Origin: Siphonodentalium dalli
Lineage: Eukaryota > Mollusca > Scaphopoda > Gadilida > Siphonodentaliidae
Direction: 5' to 3'
DNA length: 64,000 nucleotides
NCBI GenBank assembly: GCA_032622095.1
Contig: CP136069.1
Coordinates: 127,061,450 to 127,125,449 of the forward strand
The position numbers and the translations under genes are program-made. The notes beneath the pieces are model-generated. The model saw nothing but the letters and a program-made list of their open reading frames with translations, searched no databases and was not told the origin of the DNA. Shown in pieces: positions 25,394 through 36,804 of this stretch; position 1 is the first letter of the stretch; each line of letters starts with the position of its first letter.

Positions 25394-25466
25394 GACCCAC
25401 ACATGTACTGCATTACTGGTGTCTCTGTGTCACAGAGACACCAGTAATGCAGTACATGTGTGGGTC
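25394..25466. repeat. Perfect palindrome, 36-bp arms with 1-nt spacer
   Basis: The arm starts GACCCACACATGTACTGCAT and ends GTGTCTCTGTG (25394-25429). The spacer is T at 25430 and the exact inverse runs 25431-25466. The rest of 25467-26091 has no recognised feature. Confidence 0.95.
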
Positions 25467-26091
25467 AAAATCAATTGTAATATATTTGAATTATTTACTT
25501 TGCATGTGACCTCTTTGAAGTCCACAGCATATGGCGGGAATAAAATTACTCCACTTATATAGTGAGACCTTTTAGACACACAAAGCAATGCATATGGGTG
25601 AAGCCTATACTTTTTATCCCAATATGAAAAAAAAACTGATGTGTAAGCACTTGGCTCAAGACCACCACAGGGCGTTAATTTCTCTAGAAATAACCTGTTT
25701 TATGACATGCAAATGTTTGCACAATTAAATATTTATTGTACTGATCAATTGTCGACATAGGTTTTTACTTAGGTTAATTCTTCTCTTCCTGATTGATCAC
25801 AATGGTTAATTAAAACCTGTTTTCATTCTCTCCCATCACTGTTATATGTGCCTCGGTCAGTGCGAGTGTTTGTGAACCTTGATTATTTTACGTGGTTCTG
25901 TACTGTCAGCACATGTATTTGTGAATACAATTGTACCAGACTATAATCACAATGAGCAAAGAGGGTTTGTATATTTGTCATCACCTTTGTATAATTTTAC
26001 AAATCTATTTATAATACATCATGCATTGGGCAGGTTTGCTTGCTTTATTATGAAAATATTCTATTCCTTGTATGAATAGATCTCATTATTA

Positions 26092-26271
26092 TACAGTAAT
26101 GCCCTAAATAATTGACTCCTTAACCACAGCAGAATTATGGGTAACTTTTCAGGATTTAGTCGGAAATATGGCTTGTTGCCATTCATCGGAAGTGAGAGCT
26201 TTCCGATGAATGGCAACAAGCCATATTTTCGACTAAATCCTGAAAAGTTACACATAATTCTGCTGTGGTTA
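26092..26271. mobile_element. Palindromic MITE P5, right end missing
   Basis: TACAGTAATGCCCTAAATAA...CATAATTCTGCTGTGGTTAA, then unrelated DNA. The arms are near-perfect around GGAAGTGAGAGCTTTCC. 26272-27297 shows no recognised element or exon. Confidence 0.8.
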
Positions 26272-27297
26272 ATATATCTCAGTTGTCGGATATCAATGAA
26301 ATTTGGTATGAAAATGTTGAATTATTTTCCCCATCTGCCTGAGTATCTCCAGTCTCTTTGAAATGCCAACGAATATCCTAATGGATGTATGTCTCTAGAT
26401 GTGTACGTTATATTTCATTTCTATAGCAACGCAGCATTCCCAACATGACGTAATAGACCGTTTCCAAATATGGAATGCATTCCTGGCAGAGTACCGGTAT
26501 ATGTTTGTGAGAATTAATTGTAGTATTTAGAAATAGTTATAAATACAAGATTCAAAAGAATAATTATTCATGAATATCGTTGATTGATAAAAACCCGAAG
26601 ATGATGTCTCCTATATTTCTGAGTAAAATGAATTATGTATATATCGCTTGTATTCAGTTTGCAACAATAGTTTAGTTTGACAATGTGTGGGAAAATTGTC
26701 AACACGTCATTGACCTATGACCTGTGAAGTAATCTGCTATGCCATAAACCAATGAAATTGCACGTACCGGTAGTCTGCATCACTCTCCAATGGAATCTCT
26801 TCAAAACAGAACCTAATTTTAATAGTGTGTTCTAGAGGCGTACATCCGATATAGGATTTCGTCAGCTTTTCAAAGAGACTGGTATCTCCTGAATGTTCAT
26901 CTTGAAATTCCCAACTAAACCCCATATAAGAATAAAGTTGTTTGCTGCCAATATAAAATTCATGAAAATAGCTACTTTTTTTCTGTGATCCCATCATCAC
27001 CCCACCGGAATGTTTCCAATACATGTAACTTTAATATTAATGCCTGGTAATTGCAAGCGCATGGGTGCAAATCACTCCCAATATGGAAGGTTGCAAAGTC
27101 GTCATGACCTAGCTATGAGTGACATTTTTTCCTTCCAAAACCTCTCTACCAACAAAATCTTGGTTTTAGACCAGCTTGGTACTAGTATGTACCGGTAGAT
27201 CTATGATTCTAAACATCATGTGTATGTGTGTGTCTGTTATATATGCTTGTATTGTTGTAAATAATGTCCACCACACAATTGTTTTCTTATCTTTCAG

Positions 27298-27350
27298 TAA
27301 CAACATATCCTTGTAAAATTTGTGGGAGGAGTTTTGTCTCAGAATCTCTC
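27298..27350 (+). CDS. ZC2HC1A: ZC2HC1A-like gene, exon with first half of C2HC finger 1
   Basis: This 53-nt exon reads (phase: two leading bases, then 17 codons) TTYPCKICGRSFVSESL. It sits between the acceptor ctttcag and the donor gtaagt. PCKICGR-F is the start of the first C2HC finger of the ZC2HC1 family (C-x2-C). The H-x3-C half lies in the next exon at 34307, across a 6956-nt intron, so the finger is split by an intron. Spliced together the spacing is C-x2-C-x11-H-x3-C, identical to the second finger at 44987. Family members are small zinc-binding proteins with no well-settled biochemical role. The exon needs one base from an upstream exon, so the start codon lies further 5'; I could not find it in 1-27297. 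ZC2HC1A versus ZC2HC1B cannot be decided in an invertebrate. Confidence 0.85.
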
Positions 27351-27634
27351 GTAAGTACTATTTCTCCATGTAAAACTATAAGGCAATGCAATGAAATATC
27401 ATTGAAATAATGTCGTTCATTAAAATTTATAAAATGATTTCATTGATATCAGAGTAAAAGATTTGATAAAAATAATTATTTGCCAATTTGGATCAAACAT
27501 GTGGCCCTCGTATGAAATTCCTGTTGACTGAGCTGGCAACTAATCCTGTGCCTCAACAGAGTAATAATATATTTGAGGCCATGAAACACCGACCGGCCCT
27601 AATATTGTGACCTCAAAGTTTTACCAGTGCAGTA

Positions 27635-27658
27635 CCCCCCCCCCCCCCCCCCCCCCCC
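27635..27658 (+). repeat. Poly-C tract (24 C)
   Basis: Uninterrupted C run in intron 1 of the recognised exons, 285 nt after the 27350 exon. Confidence 0.95.
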
Positions 27659-28014
27659 GCCAATATCAACATATTTGAACTCCAATGGCACTGTGGATCC
27701 AAAGTACTTTCACAGTTCTTTGATGGTTGCAATGCAGTACTGTCACAATACAGGTGCAGAATTTGGACCATCATAATCCACTAATAACTAACGTCCCAGA
27801 GACTGACAGGCATTACTTTTATCTCACTTAGACTAATGTACATGTACAATTACAGGTGATTGCATTGAAAGCAAAAATCTGCATTAATTTGGCTTATTGT
27901 GAATGGGAAAATTGGGAGATGGGACACTTAATGTATTATTTCGAAGAATATAAATATTGATAACATTAATAAAACTATGAACTTATTATTTATTATATGC
28001 CTGTTTGAATATAC

Positions 28015-29188
28015 TAGTCCAAGTCTTCTCGTACTAAAACCGGCTAAGATATTGGGATGGAGGTGCCGGTCTTTAGTCCAAGACCGCTTGTATACCAATC
28101 CTATGACACGACTTACGCCCACGATCTGTGGCGGGAATTTGTGGTGTATTTTACTCGATTTACCTAGCAAATCAATACATGATGCTATATACATCGGAAA
28201 GGCTTACATCTTATGGTCATAATGGTGTATAATAATCTAACTTTAATGTTAAATTACACATAGAATATTCCGGTTGATTGACACAAACATCGATTTGTTT
28301 CTCTGTTTGTTTACGTTTTAACCGAAAGCCGAAGTGGTCCGAATAAGTTCGGCATAATCCGCTGTTTGTTCTGGGAATTCTACTTTCCGTTTCTATATAT
28401 AGCGCGGGTTTTCCGAACAAAAATGGCGAAAACCGATCGCCCGAAAGTCCAGTTTTCTATGTGCTTTCAGAACAATTCCCGCACTAAAAACTTAATGACA
28501 TAATGGAGGATCAGAACGGTAGTTTTGTTGACAATTTTCGCAAGCAACTTGTCAAAATTGGAGCAAATTAGAACTCTTGTGTCTGACTTGCCAAGTTGCC
28601 ATGCGTGTGATGTGCATTTTGACATCTGTGTTGATAAAATAATCGGAGAACCGAATCACACAGTTTCGAAATATAGTTCTTCCGTTTTAGTGGGACTTTT
28701 CAAACTTAAGGTTCATTTATTTAGTGTATTACATTTATATCTCCAATGTTTAATTAATCTATTTATTATTTTATTTATTGACACACATAATTACGATTAC
28801 AATGGAGAATTCATCGTAATTTGCGTTGTTGTCCAAAATCTACGGAATATTTTCAACGGAAAATGCCGAACCCAGTTCGCGAGGTCAACCGAGTTCGCAT
28901 ACTTTTAAAAAATTGTAAACATTGAGGTAAATGTCTCTTTTCGCATTAAATTACCGTTTTAAATTCACAACTGATGTGGGTTTCAGATAAAATAGCATGT
29001 CTTCTGCGGAAAATATCCGTTTATTGTCGCAATTGTGATATTTTATTTCATATAATTGTGGTTTTATTTGAGCGGGTCACTAACGCTTAAGTCGTGTCAT
29101 AAGAATGCATGGGCCTGGAACTCGGACTAAAGACCGGCACCTCCATCCCAATATCTTAGCCGGTTTTAGTACGAGAAGACTTGGACTA
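28015..29188 (+). mobile_element. TIR DNA transposon derivative, copy 1 (1174 bp)
   Basis: Ends TAGTCCAAGTCTTCTCGTAC and its inverse GTACGAGAAGACTTGGACTA; TIR similarity continues about 60 bp (CCGGCTAAGATATTGGGATG). The 8-bp GAATATAC flanks it on both sides (28007-28014 and 29189-29196). Inside are a TATATATAG box (about 28395) and short open frames, including MEDQNGSFVDNFRKQLVKIG and a second block SKYSSSVLVGLFKLK. No recognised transposase domain. It lies in the 27350-34307 intron. Copy 2, inverted, is at 57893. Confidence 0.8.
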
Positions 29189-29196
29189 GAATATAC

Positions 29197-29757
29197 ATGT
29201 ACACCCGTTTGAAAATAATACATGATATTGAAATGAGTATAAATAGTATTTTTGAGCTTCCCGATGAATTTCTGTCAGTCATCCCAGTAAAAATGGACTT
29301 CACAAGTTATCCTTTTCAAATGGACTGTATCATCCAATCCAATCAAATCATTGCATTTCTCTACATCCCACAGGTGAGTTTTCTACATATCTATCACATG
29401 TGACACTATTTAGACCAAACATTGAACATCGACATGTGGGTGCACTTTATTTGACAACACCACTTCAGAAGTGTAACCACAGTTTTGATTCAGATGTTTA
29501 TGGATCAACATCAAGTCACCAGACCCGAACTGACAATAAAATTTATGCCTATTAGATTGATACCATATTTCAACAAAGATCTCAATATTTATTGATTTAT
29601 TGACTTTTATCTCGGACCCCAATAAATTTGGACTGCAGACCACTACTTCCTGGACAAACACAGCATAATCAATCTGATTCATTCGGAGGATTCGTTGTGT
29701 GCATGGATGATTTTTTTTTTTTTGCCAACTAGCTAGGGTTCAAGGGTTTTTTATGCA
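29197..29757. other. Unassigned intronic DNA
   Basis: AT-rich. Short open frames at 29197-29403 and 29410-29682 have no recognisable motif. Confidence 0.3.
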
Positions 29758-30996
29758 TTTTTAGCTCAACTTTACTTTGTAAAGTTTGAGCTATTGCCAT
29801 GGCTTGGTATCCGTCGTGCGTGTGTGCGTGATTCGTCAACAATTTCCTTTAGCACGGGCTACAGTTCGTACCTTTGGTCCGATTATTATGAAATTTGTCA
29901 TGGATGTTGACATTGACATGAATTGGGAACGAGTCATTTTGGGGTCATTCGGAAAAAAAATATGGCCGCCAGCGGCCATCTTAGATTTCAAAATTCAATC
30001 CATTAGCACGGGCTACAGGCCGTATTGTTTGTCTGATCGTCATGAAATTTGTCATGGATTTTAATATTGACATGTAGATGGGAACGAGTCATTTTGGGGT
30101 CATTCGGCCAAAAAACATGGCCGCCGGCAGCCATCTTAGATTTTACTCTTTGCGTGACTAAATTCTTTAGCACGGGCTACAGGTCGTACTTTTAGTCTGA
30201 TCATCATAAAATTTGTCATGGCTGTTGAAATTGTAATGTAGATGGGAACGAGTCATTTTGGGGTCATTCGGACGAAAAACATGGCCGCCAGTGGCCATCT
30301 TGGATATCAAAATTTAATCCATTAGCACGGGCCACAGGTCGTACTGTTCGTCTGATCATTATGAAATTTGTAATGGATGTTAACAATGACATGTAGATGG
30401 GAACGACTCATTTTGGGGTCATTCGCCCGAAAAACATGGCCGCCAGCAGCCATCTTGGATTTTACTCTTTGTATGACTAAATCCTTTAGCACGGGCTACA
30501 GGTCGTACCTTTAGTCTGATCATCATAAAATTTGTCATGAATGTTAATAATGACATGTAGATGGGAACGAGTCATTTTGGGGTCATTCGGCCAAAAAACA
30601 TGGCCGCCAGCAGCCATCTTGGATTTTACTCTTTGTATGACTAAATCCTTTAGCACGAGCTACAGGTCGTACCTTTAGTCTGATCATCATAAAATTTGTC
30701 ATAGCTGTTGAAATTGGAATGTAGATGGGAACGAGTCATTTTGGGGTTATTTGGCCAAAAAACATGGTTGCTGACAGCCATCTTGAATTTTACTATTTGC
30801 ATGACTAAAGCTATCAAATGCTTTTGAATTTTATTGGAAAACATAGCCGCCAGCAACCATCTTAGATTTTATATATATCTTCATGTCGATAGTATTAGAC
30901 ATTCAACTTTCCACATTCCTAATCGCTCCATTGACTGTAATACATTAAATTATTCCCTTTCCAAGTTGAGCTACAGTGTCATTGACACTTTCATTT
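29758..30996 (+). mobile_element. Helentron/pearl-like element H2
   Basis: Complete by ends: TTTTTAGCTCAACTTTAC start, hairpin head, about seven core units (ACATGGCCGCCAGC ... GGGAACGAGTCATTTTGGGG), and 3' AAGTTGAGCT then AGTGTCATTGACACT then TTCATTT. Intronic, plus orientation. Confidence 0.75.
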
Positions 30997-31011
30997 AAAA
31001 TTAATTTGTGT

Positions 31012-32268
31012 AAAAAGTGTAACTCATACAAAGAGGTTCACTGCTTGATAATACAGGTATATGTGAATGCTAGCATTTGGTCTTGAGCCCAGTGGGGAAA
31101 CCCTTCTCACACACATATATATATGTCAAATAGGTGTACAAATGTAGATTGTGCTGGGTATGTAGATTATCCTGTTCACTATAGTCAGGTATACTGTCAA
31201 CGAAAAAATCATCGCTCTTGATAAAACTCAATATTTCCAACTAAATTTTCCAAGTTTTGCATTATCTAAGACATGTGCATATACTAGTACCTGTAGGAGG
31301 ATATCTTGCCAACTCATACTGATTTTCAGCTCAAAACTCATTGGAATAACTTATCATCTCTGATTCTCAGTCGACTTGACTATTGCAACTCTCTTTTGAC
31401 TGGTGTACCATCTATCCAAATTGCCAGGCTTCAGCGTCTGCAACACACTGCTGCAAGAATAGTTCTGTGTCGTAAAAGATCTGACGACATAGATGAAATG
31501 TTGCAAGAATTACATTGGCTACCTGTGACAGATAGAATTATTTATAAACTTGTAACATATGCATATCAAGCAACCCATGACTCAAAAACTCTTCCAGCAT
31601 ACTTCAGTGATATCCTTGTTCCATATGTCCCACACCGATCACTTCGTTCAGAGGACAAACTTCTTTTGACACCATCTGGTGCTAATTTGATCACGGTTGG
31701 CTACCGATCTTTTAAAGTAACATGTCCAAATGCATGGAATCCTCTGCCATTGAACATAAAAGAGTCACCATCTCTTGACGACTTTAAAAAGTCACTAAAA
31801 ACTTACTTGTTTGCGCAGCGTTTCAGAAAATGACTTTGATATTGTGTATATTTATATTTCATGTTTATGTTTATGTCAAGCGCTTAGGGCCCGCTTATTG
31901 GGGATAAGCGCTATACAAATATTATTATTATTATTATTATATACGGTACTAGTAAGTTAAGAGCTGAAAATCACAGTGCGAGTTGGCAACATATTCACCC
32001 ACATGTATATTGTCATGTCTCAGACAATGCAAAACTTTGACAACTTAGTTGGAATTACCAAGCATTTTATCAAGTGCAATGATTATTTTGTTAATAGTAC
32101 CTGGCTACTGAACAGGATAACTACCGGTACATACCCAGTGCCATCTACATATAATTGATGGCCTATACATATGTGAGAAGGGTTTCCCCACAGGGCAATC
32201 GACCAAATGGTAGGATTTACCCATTTATTTTCAATCAGTGAGCCTCTTTGTATGAGTTACCACATTTT
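31012..32268. mobile_element. Long inverted repeat (arms about 300 bp) with a LINE in its loop
   Basis: The left arm 31012-31331 and right arm 31962-32268 are imperfect inverse copies along their whole length. Shared words, read on one strand or the other, are AACTCATACAAAGAGG, GAGAAGGGTTTCCCCAC, TGAACAGGATAA and GATTTTCAGCTC. This looks like a foldback or long-TIR element. The loop holds a 5'-truncated LINE (next entry). No transposase for the foldback element is visible. Confidence 0.75.
31332..31940 (+). mobile_element. 5'-truncated CR1/L2-type LINE, reverse transcriptase C-terminus
   Basis: An open frame of about 165 residues to the stop at 31831-31833 contains SRLDYCNSLLTGVPS, LQRLQHTAARIV, ELHWLPVTDRIIYK and PNAWNPLP. 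This is the standard C-terminal region of CR1/L2-clade non-LTR retrotransposon polyproteins. The catalytic YADD region is missing. The 3' end is AAGCGCTTAGGGCC...GGGATAAGCGCTATACAAAT followed by (ATT)n at 31921-31940, the tail type of this clade. The frame is intact to the stop, so the insertion is fairly young. It sits in the loop of the inverted repeat. Confidence 0.88.
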
Positions 32269-33074
32269 AAAGATGCATAATCCGAATTAACGCTCGCAAA
32301 TTTCTATTTCCTTGGCTTCAGGGGTAAAAAAATAGTTGATTCGAGTCGAGGAACCCACCCATCAAAGCTCAGAGTGATTAGATATCGATGTTTGAAATCT
32401 ATTATTTTTCACCACTGATAATTTTAAGTGGCACAGTAAACAGTTGATGAGAAGACTTTCTCTGACCAAATTGCGGATGAAAATGGATAACTCTAAAATC
32501 AAGTGGCTTTTTTGTGTCAGATGTTTGACAAAGCGGCAAAATTTCATTGAACAAAATGTTGATAAATAACAGGTTTTGGGCAATTTTATACTATAGTTGA
32601 CTGGTTAGCATTATTTTTAGGCAATTAATCGATTCTGATAACTGAAGAGGCATTTAAAAAAATGTTGTTGTTGGAATCCGATGATATGGGGCCCATCGAA
32701 TCGGAATTGAGTACCTTTAATTTTTTTTAAATGCACCAAAAAAAAAATGTGGCAGCACAACGAATCCTCCATCCACACAACAGTTCCTTGTATCAATTAT
32801 GCCATGTGGGACAGTGGATGCTTCAAACAACATGAGATTGTCTGCAGCTCACAAGTACATGTACATGTTGGTCACCTCGCAAGTGTATTTGCAGGGGTAT
32901 CTAGCCGTCCGTTAACATTTTTGGTTTATGACTGAAAACTCCAGTTTGGTCCAGTGTGTGTGGTTTTGAGCCAAAACGTACAGGCCCAACATAGCTCTTG
33001 TCAAGCATGCTACTACCGGTACTTCCTGTTCTACTCCTGATCCACTGTATATAATAAGCATATATATGCAGTTA
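32269..33074. other. Unassigned intronic DNA
   Basis: 32906-33000 retains a fragment of the GATAACTCCAG-type array (CCGTTAACATTTTTGGTTTA). The rest shows nothing recognised. Confidence 0.4.
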
Positions 33075-34056
33075 TTTTTAGCTCAACTTTACAACATGCA
33101 TATGTCCGTGCATCAACAATTTCCTTCGGCACGCCCTACAGGCTGCATCCCTTATCCGATCTTCACCAAACTTCATATGAAGCTTCAGTGTGACCAATAG
33201 ATGGGAGATCTCAATTTTTGAAAAACATCGCCACCAGCAGCCATCTTGGATTTCAAATGTGAACTCATCAGCACAACCTTCAGCCCGGATTTATGGCCGG
33301 ATCATTTTTTTATTTTGCAGGCACAATTGTGATCACCTGTAGATGGGAGCTATCGAATTTGAATAATTTTCTATGAAAAACATGACCACATCCCTCATCC
33401 GATCATCACCAAACTTCATATGGATCTTCGGGATGACCTCTAGATGGGAGCCTCCTATTTTGACCGAAATTTGTTGAAAAACATGGCCGCCAGCGGCATC
33501 TTAGAATTTACTCTTTGTATGACTAAATCCTTCGGCACACCCTACAGGCCAAATTCTCATATTGATCTTCTGGGTGACCCCTAGATGGGAGCCTCCTATT
33601 TTGACTGAAATTATGAAATAACATGGCCACCAGCAACCATCTTTGATTTCAAATTTGAATCCATCGGCACACCCTGGAGCCCGCATTTATTTAGAGAATT
33701 GATTTGAAAATTTACAGGCATGTTTAGAATCACCTCTAGATGGGAGCTATCAGATTTGAACAATTTTCGGTAAAAAACATGGCGGCGGCAGCCATCTTGG
33801 ATTTTATTCTTTGTATGACTAAATCCCTACAGACCACATTCCTCATCTGATGATCACCAAACTTCATACAGTTCTTCAGGGTGACCTCTAGATGGGAGCC
33901 TCCTATCTTGACTGAAATTTGTTGAAAAACATGGCTGCCAGCAGCCATCTTGGAATTTACTCTTTGTATGACTAAATCCTTTGGCACACCCAACAGACCA
34001 CATCTCTCATTCGATCATCACCAAACTTCATGTGGATTTTCAGGGTGACCTCTAGT
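33075..34056 (+). mobile_element. Helentron/pearl-like element H3, 3' truncated
   Basis: It starts TTTTTAGCTCAACTTTAC and has about five diverged units (CAGCAGCCATCTTGGA, GATCATCACCAAACTTCAT, GTGACCTCTAGATGGGAG). It stops at GTGACCTCTAG without the 3' hairpin, about 250 bp before exon 34307. Confidence 0.7.
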
Positions 34057-34306
34057 TTACTTTCCTTCTTCTTTATCATTCTATTCGTTGCTCCACAAAA
34101 AAATAACTCCTTCCCAAGTTTATTTGTTGATCAAATTAATTTCTTTGTTTTTCTATATTTTGTTGGGGTTGATTTATTTAGGCCTTGCATGCCTGCTGAC
34201 TGTGCCCCTTTTGATATATTTTATTTGTGATAAACCTATTTTCAAAACAAAAACACACATGACCAAATTGAGATCATTGTGGTAAATTATTTTTGCTTCA
34301 TTGCAG

Positions 34307-34435
34307 GAGAAACATGAACCAATATGCAAGCGAAATGCTGCTACTAAATCAAAGAGAAAAGTCTTTGACTCAACGAAGCAGAGAGTTGAAGGAACTGACC
34401 TGAACTTGAGGAAAGTCAAAGCAGCTCAAAAGAAG
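34307..34435 (+). CDS. ZC2HC1A: ZC2HC1A-like gene, exon completing C2HC finger 1 plus basic linker
   Basis: This exon is 129 nt (43 codons, phase 0 at both ends) between the acceptor ttgcag and the donor gtgagt. It opens EKHEPICKR, giving the His and last Cys of finger 1. A Lys/Arg-rich linker follows with KRKVFDSTKQRVEGTD, which closely matches the family's K-R-K-TFDSSRQR-EGTD signature recalled from vertebrate ZC2HC1A. The exon ends in a basic stretch (RKVKAAQKK). A TTAA-flanked MITE starts only 10 nt after the donor GT (see 34446). Confidence 0.9.
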
Positions 34436-34445
34436 GTGAGTCAAC

Positions 34446-34686
34446 TTAACCCTTTTAGTGCCAGGGGCCGATCTCATCGGCCCTCCAGGGGCCGATCTCA
34501 TCGGCCCTAAGTTATGGTCTGTAGAGTGCCCTATTTTTTTTTTTATTTTTTTTTTTTGGGGGTTAGGCCAATGCATTCTCTTATATTTGCGAGGCGACAT
34601 ATGGTCGACTCGCATATATAAGAGAATGCATTGGCACAGGGTATATGGTTCAATACAAAAATCGGACCTGGCACTCAAAAGGTTAA
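34446..34686. mobile_element. piggyBac-like MITE (241 bp) next to a splice donor
   Basis: TTAACCCTTTTAGTGCCAGG at the left is inverted as CCTGGCACTCAAAAGGTTAA at the right, with TTAA at both edges (34446-34449, 34683-34686). It carries a duplicated GGGCCGATCTCATCGGCCCT block and a hairpin (GCCAATGCATTCTCTTATAT arms). It begins 10 nt after the donor GT at 34436. Confidence 0.85.
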
Positions 34687-35050
34687 ATGTGTTGAGTGTT
34701 GTTGCATCATTGTTATCTGTACAATTGTGAAAATTTGTTAAACAGATGACCTGACCAGTATATTGATGCTAAATTCATATATTGTGTGCTTATTTCAGTA
34801 ATCAAACTGATAAATAATTACGTACTCACGTACTTAGAACTTTGCCCACCTAAAGAATATATCATTCAACTAATAGTAATATTACCAAAAATCCAACCAC
34901 ATCGATTGTACTATTTCAGAAACATACATGTCTGAACTAACAACAATTGTAAACATTTAGTCCTTAATTTGGGATGAATGTTTTTGGTGATAAATAAATG
35001 GCAATGATTTCACCAAGTAGAGTTGCTGCATATAATTCATATATGAGAAT

Positions 35051-35641
35051 GACATTGCGTGCTGCTTATTTAGATACACAATTTATGAAAATAATTCCTT
35101 TGTTCGCTATTCCCATTTAATTTGATCACCCCAGTGGAGTGTTCCATATCACTTTAAAGATCGGACTATATACAGTAATGCCCTAAATAATCGACTCCTT
35201 AACCACAGCAGAAATATGGGTAATTTTTCAGGATTTAGTCGGAAATATGGCTTGTTGTCATTCATCGGAAAGCTCTCACTGAGAGCTTTCCGATGAATGG
35301 CAACAAGCCATATTTCCGACTAAATCCTGAAAAATTACCCATAATTGACATTGCGTGCTGCTTATTTAGATACACAATTTATGAAAATAATTCCTTTGTT
35401 CGCTATTCCCATTTAATTTGATCACCCCAGTGGAGTGTTCCATATCACTTTAAAGATCGGACTATATACAGTAATGCCCTAAATAATCGACTCCTTAACC
35501 ACAGCAGAAATATGGGTAATTTTTCAGGATTTAGTCGGAAATATGGCTTGTTGTCATTCATCGGAAAGCTCTCACTGAGAGCTTTCCGATGAATGGCAAC
35601 AAGCCATATTTCCGACTAAATCCTGAAAAATTACCCATAAT
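35051..35641 (+). repeat. 296-bp tandem duplication containing a MITE
   Basis: The block beginning GACATTGCGTGCTGCTTATT occurs at 35051 and again at 35347, and I saw no difference between copies through CCCATAATT. Both carry rare variants (CAGAAATATGGG, TTGTTGTCATTC). The duplicated unit includes most of a palindromic MITE. Confidence 0.9.
35170..35345. mobile_element. Palindromic MITE P6, cut by the duplication junction
   Basis: TACAGTAATGCCCTAAATAA through AAAATTACCCATAATT. The right end is lost where the second duplicated block begins. Confidence 0.85.
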
Positions 35642-35683
35642 TCTGCTGTGGTTATGGAGTCGATTATTTAGGGCATTACTGTA
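35467..35683. mobile_element. Palindromic Tc1/mariner-like MITE P7, complete (217 bp)
   Basis: Best full copy: TA-CAGTAATGCCCTAAATAATC ... GATTATTTAGGGCATTACTG-TA. The arms are near-perfect and meet at CTCTCACTGAGAG. CAGT ends with TA flanks fit Tc1/mariner-type MITEs. Confidence 0.88.
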
Positions 35684-35706
35684 GCAACTGACATGTTCCC
35701 TCTGCT

Positions 35707-35775
35707 CAGGGTTTTCGCTGTTGGTGGCCAAATTGGCCAATGGCCGAAGAAAATACCATTTTGCCAAACTTTTTA
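35707..35775 (+). mobile_element. 5' fragment of the hAT-like element family
   Basis: CAGGGTTTTCGCTGTTGGTG followed by CCAAATTGGCCAATGGC parallels the start of the element at 40589. No right end or duplication found. 35776-36804 is otherwise unassigned. Confidence 0.5.
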
Positions 35776-36804
35776 GCCAAAAAATTTCTAGGCTATAGTC
35801 AGCAATCACCTCTATCAACAGATCTCCATGAAACCCTTTACTCTTTCACTGCCACTCAGCACCACAGACGGATTCCCCACTGCCAAGCATACAATACATG
35901 TATACAAGCATTATGGGTGTATATTTATAAGTAACATAGGGTATCTCAAGTATCGCTTGGAATAATGTGTTGAAACTTCCCCGTATATGGGTATATATGG
36001 GTGCTATCGAAGCAGAAAATTGCCAGAAATAGGGGTAATTCTCAACATTTATTTCTCACGTTAGTTGTCATCTTTCAGGGAGGGACCCATAGCCATACAA
36101 AATGTGCTACATATACCCATATTTGAACAGGTCTCTTTCACACTCATTTATGCCAATATAATCCTTTCAATTGTCCTCAACTGTACAAATCTCTTTAGTT
36201 TTCACTGTGACACTTTGGGACAGAAGGGAGAAGTCACTTCTCCTTGAGATTGAGGCAGGGAGAAGTGACAGAGCTCAGAGAGTCTATTTCTCCCACATCT
36301 CCCTGTTGACACTAGTATTTTTGTCACCAAGAGACGTATACATTGTAATTTGCTGAAAATTGCAGCCAGGTTCGCTCGATTTTGACTACAAAATCGTCAG
36401 CAGATTGTATGACAAATGTAACGTGGGAACTGTCTTCATTTTGACAACATTCATTGGATCGCGACACCAACATACACTAAATCGATACGGTATACAAGTC
36501 CTTGCTATGGCAACACGCGTGAACATCCACTTGAATGATTAGCACCACCAAATACAGGTAACACATCTTGGGTGTTTATATTTCCCAACGAAATAGTAAA
36601 ATATATGCTTCCTAATTTATTTTCACTCACATTCACTGTAATATTGAAAATAGTGCCATTGAATATTCATACACGTACCTTGAGTCAAGTTATTGTGATA
36701 TATACCACATTCTGCAAATGACAGACACACTAACCTCACACTTGACAACCTTCAGCCCAAATTTGCAGAGTTTCAGGATGATGACCTCAGTTATAGACAT
36801 CCAT

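Noticed and set aside
1-27297. First coding exon of the ZC2HC1A-like gene
   Set aside because: No ATG-containing frame with a suitable donor phase and family-like N-terminus could be singled out; it may lie upstream of the window.
28525-28908. Host gene encoding the 127-residue frame
   Set aside because: It lies inside a TIR element and its conserved part recurs in the inverted copy at 57893-59258, so it is transposon sequence.
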